18,464 nucleotides of DNA, from positions 8,579 through 27,042 of the forward strand of contig DNGI01000053.1 in assembly GCA_003486645.1 (NCBI GenBank), read 5' to 3'. Positions 15,314 to 18,464 of this stretch are shown here, piece after piece. The translations under genes were made by a program, and so were the position numbers. This DNA is from Cyanobacteria bacterium UBA11370. GTDB taxonomy: Bacteria; Cyanobacteriota; Cyanobacteriia; Cyanobacteriales; Coleofasciculaceae. The notes below the pieces were generated by a model, which did not search any database, was not told the origin of the DNA, and saw nothing but the letters and a program-made list of their open reading frames with translations. Numbering within the stretch: position 1 is the first letter of the stretch; every line of letters begins with the position of its first letter.

Positions 15314-16405
15314 CTACTTGCCCTTCACTTGGGTTTTCGCTTGCTCTAGTGCAATTTCTTTTAGCGCTTGATAGGAGTTGGAGTTGGAAGAACCCTCAAT
15401 CGCTTTAACAGCCAAATCCTGAACTTGTTTCAGCGCCGCATCCAATTGTTGAGAAAGGGATTGAATTCGGGTTTCCTGATTTTGAATGGTTTGTTCTAGG
15501 GATTGAATCCTCAATTCATAGAAACGTTTTTGTCCTTCTATTTCTTTATTTTGCAAATCAGCCTTAACTTTAACTTGGGAATTAGCAATCCCTTTCCCTT
15601 CTTCTTTGGCTTTTTTTACCGCTGCTTCTTTCTCTTTCTCAAACGCTTCTACTTTCGTTTTGAGTTCTTCAAATTTCTGCTCTCGTTCTGCAATCCCTTT
15701 TTCTCGTTCATCCCACTGTTTTTGCTGCGCTTGATGGGATTCTTCCAATTGTTTGTATAAGCTTTTTTGCCTCTGATCGTAGGCATCTTGATCTAAACTA
15801 CGTCGCAATTCCAAATCATAGTTGTACTCTTCTGCATCCCGCTGTTTATTTTTACTGTGCTGTTCGTTTCGTTCTTTAATTGCACGCTGATGTTCTTCTT
15901 GTTCTTTTTGCCATGCTTTTCTCAAATCCTGAATTTCTTGCTCTAAGGCTTCCCGTTGTTGGCTAATTTCTTCCTCAAACGCTTTGGAGTTATCTTCGTA
16001 AGATTGGATTAAGTGATCGAGTGTCTCTTCATCTATTTCTGCTAAATCATGCAAGTCTTGTAACTGTTGGCTTTCTTCGGTTACGGAACGTTGTAATTCT
16101 TGTAATTTAGCAGCTTCGGAGGTGAGTTTCTCTGATAATTCATTGATTGCGCTGCCAAACCCCAATTGGAGTTTAGTTAAGCTCTCAATTGTATCCATCA
16201 TTTTATCTCGGCTAACAGGTGGCTGGCTCATTGATTTTACGGGTTGTTGACGATTAGAATCAGAAGCGGCAGGGGGTTGGTCTTTTGTTTCTTTTTGAAG
16301 TTGTTTGAGTTGAGATTCTAAACTTTTTCGCTCTTTGAGTAATTCTTCATACTCTTCCAGAATCTGGGCTTTAGTATTTTTGTCAGTCAGCTTTTTTGCC
16401 GTCAT
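15314..16405 (-). CDS. coiled-coil protein, paralogue of the upstream gene
   Basis: 363 residues, almost all charged helix with heptad spacing, and no signal peptide or membrane segment. After a coiled start (to about residue 45) and a proline-rich linker come the segment LTKLQLGFGSAINELSEKLT and then long Glu/Gln/Lys-rich coils. The C-terminal part has VKADLQNKEIEGQKRFYELR and RIQSLSQQLDAALKQVQDLA. The same landmarks occur in the next gene upstream (for example LxxLQLxFGxxxNxLSEKLT, KQWxEREK, VKADL), so the two arose by duplication. A site reading AGAGG lies 7 bases before the ATG. It follows its paralogue by 91 bp and probably shares its promoter. Function unknown; a structural or scaffold role is a guess. 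Confidence 0.8.
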   Translation of the reverse strand: MTAKKLTDKNTKAQILEEYEELLKERKSLESQLKQLQKETKDQPPAASDSNRQQPVKSMSQPPVSRDKMMDTIESLTKLQLGFGSAINELSEKLTSEAAKLQELQRSVTEESQQLQDLHDLAEIDEETLDHLIQSYEDNSKAFEEEISQQREALEQEIQDLRKAWQKEQEEHQRAIKERNEQHSKNKQRDAEEYNYDLELRRSLDQDAYDQRQKSLYKQLEESHQAQQKQWDEREKGIAEREQKFEELKTKVEAFEKEKEAAVKKAKEEGKGIANSQVKVKADLQNKEIEGQKRFYELRIQSLEQTIQNQETRIQSLSQQLDAALKQVQDLAVKAIEGSSNSNSYQALKEIALEQAKTQVKGK

Positions 16406-16496
16406 AATAAACCTCTCAGTGCTTATGTGTCATTTTTGGGTTTGTCAGTGGTCATTAGTGATGAGTTATCCTTAACAACTAACAACCAACAACAAT

Positions 16497-17498
16497 TTAG
16501 CTTTTAGCTTTTTCTTGAGAGTTAATGCTTGAAGAACTATCAAACGCTCTCATCGCCAGAGACTGGGATTGCTTGATGGTTTCTTGGAGTTGAGTATAAA
16601 GCTGTTCGATTTGTTGGGTTTGATTTTGGATTTTTTCATCTAGAGACTGGATCTTAAATTCATAGCCTTGTTTGGTAGACTCCCACTCTTTCTCTAGTAA
16701 ATCCGCCTTGACCTTAGCCTCTTGATGAACTTCTTTAATGGCTTCTTCTCTGGCTTTTTTCACAGCTTCCTCTAATTCCGTGGGGAAAGATTCAACTTTT
16801 TGTTGATACTCTTCAAAGAGAGGCTGACGATCTTGAAGAATTTTTTCTCGCTCAGACCATTGTTTTTCTTTTTCTTGATTTGCTTCTTGCAGTTCTCGTT
16901 CCTGATTGCGTTTTAGCTGTTCGTACTCATCCGTTTCAATTTTACGTTCGCGTTGTAATTCGTATTGATAATCAGCTTCTTTTTGTTGCCGTTCTTTAGT
17001 TAATAGTTCAGTTTGTTCTTCAATAGCACTTTCAAACTCTTCTTGTTCTCTTTCCCACTGTTTGTGTTTTTCGGATTGGTCTTTTTCGATAGTTTCTCGT
17101 TGAGTAGCCGTATTTTGCTCCAGGGTTTTGAGTTTTTCCTGGTGTTCCTGAGTGAGAATATGTAGGGTATCAGCAACGACTCGAATTTTCTGAAGGGCTT
17201 TTAAGTGATCGGTTTCAACGTTAATTGCTGTTTTTAATTCGTCTAGTTTGGATGCTTCTGTCGTTAATTTTTCAGACAATCCGTTGACAATAACTCCAAA
17301 GTCTAATTGGAGATCAGCTAATCCTTTGACAATGCTATCAATCGTATAAGTTGATGCAATGTCTAGAACTTGTTTGTTCTTGGCTTTTTCTGCCTCTTGT
17401 TCTTTGGTCGCTATCTTGGAATCAATTTTTTTTCTCTCTGTAAGGATTTGTTGAAAGGACTGAAAAATCTGTTCTTTGCTGTCTTTTATGCCAACCAT
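16497..17498 (-). CDS. coiled-coil protein under a LexA-type promoter
   Basis: 333 residues from the ATG at 17498. The same frame stays open upstream to 17708 but that stretch crosses the promoter and lacks coil character, while AAGGAG 7 bases before this ATG makes it the real start. The protein is nearly all coiled coil. A conserved block LADLQLDFGVIVNGLSEKLT is near residue 75. Gln/Glu-rich coils follow, then EEAVKKAREEAIKEVHQEAK and a C-terminal coil ending in SSSSINSQEKAKS. It shares these landmarks and its domain order with the downstream gene. It has no signal peptide, membrane segment or ATPase motif. The LexA-like palindrome and good promoter upstream suggest induction by DNA damage. 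I do not know the function. Confidence 0.8.
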   Translation of the reverse strand: MVGIKDSKEQIFQSFQQILTERKKIDSKIATKEQEAEKAKNKQVLDIASTYTIDSIVKGLADLQLDFGVIVNGLSEKLTTEASKLDELKTAINVETDHLKALQKIRVVADTLHILTQEHQEKLKTLEQNTATQRETIEKDQSEKHKQWEREQEEFESAIEEQTELLTKERQQKEADYQYELQRERKIETDEYEQLKRNQERELQEANQEKEKQWSEREKILQDRQPLFEEYQQKVESFPTELEEAVKKAREEAIKEVHQEAKVKADLLEKEWESTKQGYEFKIQSLDEKIQNQTQQIEQLYTQLQETIKQSQSLAMRAFDSSSSINSQEKAKS

Positions 17499-17505
17499 GA
17501 TTATG

Positions 17506-17511
17506 CTCCTT
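17506..17511 (-). promoter_or_regulatory. ribosome binding site that sets the coiled-coil start
   Basis: AAGGAG on the minus strand is 7 bases before the ATG at 17498. It places the start 70 codons inside the longest open frame, which runs back to 17708. Confidence 0.7.
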
Positions 17512-17652
17512 ACATGATAGTCAACTGAATACTGGGTTACACAAAGATAACCTACTGTTCCCAATTCTCCAAACAGGCAAATTTGAGCGATATTGTTCGG
17601 ATTTCTAATCGCCAAGGCGATAACTACAAACTCTCTTGAGAGGTCTTTTTTG

Positions 17653-17678
17653 AGTTTTAGTACAAATGTACTAAAACT
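17653..17678. promoter_or_regulatory. LexA (SOS) box, 26-bp palindrome
   Basis: A palindrome with 12 of 13 positions matching between its halves. Its centre AGTACAAATGTACT (17659-17672) fits the published cyanobacterial LexA consensus RGTACNNNDGTWCB at every position. It begins right after the -10 element of the minus-strand promoter and covers the predicted start of transcription, the usual place for a repressor site. It could also affect the divergent DUF4129 gene, whose start is 86 bases away. Confidence 0.7.
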
Positions 17679-17708
17679 AATATACTCAAACTTAAGGGCG
17701 ATTGTCAA
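17679..17708 (-). promoter_or_regulatory. sigma-70 type promoter of the coiled-coil genes
   Basis: TTGACA (-35, 17703-17708) and TATATT (-10, 17679-17684) on the minus strand are separated by 18 bases. The -35 is perfect and the -10 has five of six consensus bases. Transcription would begin near 17672, inside the LexA-like palindrome, leaving a leader of about 175 bases before the ATG at 17498. Confidence 0.65.
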
Positions 17709-17763
17709 GCACTGAGCCTTAAAATGAATTTCAGGCTACAAACGAGAAGGAATAGGGCGTACT

Positions 17764-18372
17764 ATGGCAAGCTATGAGAAAACGAATTGGGCTTGGCAGA
17801 TACAGCAACTGCAACAGCAAGTAGGGGAATGGTGGGAACTGCAAGTTTCCCGATTTTCACCAGATACGCCTGATCTACCTAATCTATCTTGGCTGTCTTG
17901 GTTAGATTCTCCAATTGTGGGAATCGTTGCCAAAGCCATCTTTTGGCTAATCTTAGCCTTTCTTTTAAGCTGGATGGCTGTACAAATTATGCGGCTTTTG
18001 TCTCCCTACATTTCTTCTTTAAGAAATCAAATTAATGAGCAATCGAATAACTTAACCAAAACCCAAGTTAGAGAGTTGTCTGTTGCGGATTGGTTGGCGC
18101 GATCGCAAAAATTTCAACGCCAAGAGAACTACCGAGAAGCCTGTTTATGCTTGTATACAGCGATGTTACAACGGTTACATGACACCGGGATAATTCCCCA
18201 TGAAGCCAGTCGTACTGATGGAGAATATCTACAATTAATTCAACAGCTATCTAAACCCAGCCCTTATCAAATTTTACTAATAACTCACCAGCAGTTATGT
18301 TTTAGTAATAGTGAAGCATCAAGCTCACTTTTTGAACAATGTCAACAAGCTTATCAAGAGATTGAAGCATGA
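17764..18372 (+). CDS. DUF4129 domain membrane protein
   Basis: 202 residues. A hydrophilic, Trp-rich N-terminus (1-50) is followed by one strong membrane segment at about 53-77. The C-terminal domain (about 105-202) matches what I know of cyanobacterial DUF4129: SVADWLARSQKFQRQENYREACLCLY-type sequence (106-131), then SRTDGEYLQLIQQL (149-162) and FEQCQQAYQEIEA at the end. DUF4129 is often found beside transglutaminase-like or MoxR/DUF58 genes in other bacteria; its molecular role is unknown. The stop overlaps the start of the next gene (ATGA), so the two are coupled. It diverges from the coiled-coil genes with a 265-bp gap holding the LexA-like site. Confidence 0.82.
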   Translation: MASYEKTNWAWQIQQLQQQVGEWWELQVSRFSPDTPDLPNLSWLSWLDSPIVGIVAKAIFWLILAFLLSWMAVQIMRLLSPYISSLRNQINEQSNNLTKTQVRELSVADWLARSQKFQRQENYREACLCLYTAMLQRLHDTGIIPHEASRTDGEYLQLIQQLSKPSPYQILLITHQQLCFSNSEASSSLFEQCQQAYQEIEA

Positions 18373-18464
18373 TGAAATTATCAAAGCGACGGTTAGGACT
18401 ATTCGGAGCGATCGCCATTATAGTACTAATACTAATCACTCTAGTAGCAGCTCCTACTAACAAT
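18369..18464 (+). CDS. partial membrane protein, likely DUF4350 family
   Basis: Only the first 32 codons are in the window and the frame is open at the right edge. After a basic MMKLSKRR comes a hydrophobic stretch LGLFGAIAIIVLILITLVAA, an N-terminal membrane anchor. Either of two consecutive ATGs could start it, at 18369 or 18372. The first overlaps the DUF4129 stop by 4 bases. In cyanobacteria a DUF4350 protein commonly follows the DUF4129 gene, which is the only basis for the family name. Confidence 0.6.
   Translation, partial: MMKLSKRRLGLFGAIAIIVLILITLVAAPTNN

Noticed and set aside
17499..17708. N-terminal extension of the coiled-coil gene to 17708
   Set aside because: It crosses the -35/-10 promoter and LexA-like box, lacks coil character, and a good ribosome site precedes the ATG at 17498.

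Overview
The window looks like chromosomal DNA from a filamentous or otherwise large-genome cyanobacterium. The evidence is repeated HIP1 octamers (GCGATCGC) in and between genes, heptanucleotide short repeats, a cyanobacterial-type LexA box, a DUF4129 membrane protein overlapping the next gene, and a TnpB element with a small ribbon-helix-helix gene. There are no rRNA or tRNA genes and no CRISPR array that I can see.

Layout. 1-680 has no intact gene, only a broken minus-strand coding remnant. 786-3722 (+) holds a radical SAM protein with an SPASM-like cysteine cluster ahead of its core, then a coiled-coil glycosyltransferase-like protein. 3821-8105 (-) is a four-gene set matching the WbpA/WbpB/WbpD/WbpE (WlbA/B/C) route to a UDP-2,3-diacetamido-uronic acid sugar. 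The last three genes are packed with 8-bp and 4-bp overlaps. A GT4 glycosyltransferase at 8211-9377 (+) diverges from it. Together, 786-9377 reads as part of a surface-polysaccharide or glycoconjugate locus.

At about 9390-10958 an IS200/IS605-type element carries tnpB (-) and a divergent 46-residue RHH protein (+), but no tnpA. Its two ends carry related hairpins. Next to it, 10966-11246 is a repeat-rich patch with a MITE-like 180-bp unit. 11262-12685 (-) is a two-gene unit: a small secreted cysteine protein whose stop codon overlaps the start of a WD40 protein (TAATG). 12847-14991 (-) encodes an RTX protein with a beta-propeller and a zincin-like N-terminal domain.

15314-17498 (-) holds two tandem paralogous coiled-coil proteins. 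Their upstream region has a TTGACA/TATATT promoter with a near-perfect 26-bp palindrome over the predicted transcription start. The palindrome's core fits the cyanobacterial LexA consensus, so this pair is a candidate for an uncharacterised DNA-damage-inducible system. A DUF4129 membrane protein and the start of its overlapping partner are divergent to it, at the right edge.

All calls rest on reading motifs by eye. No database search was made.
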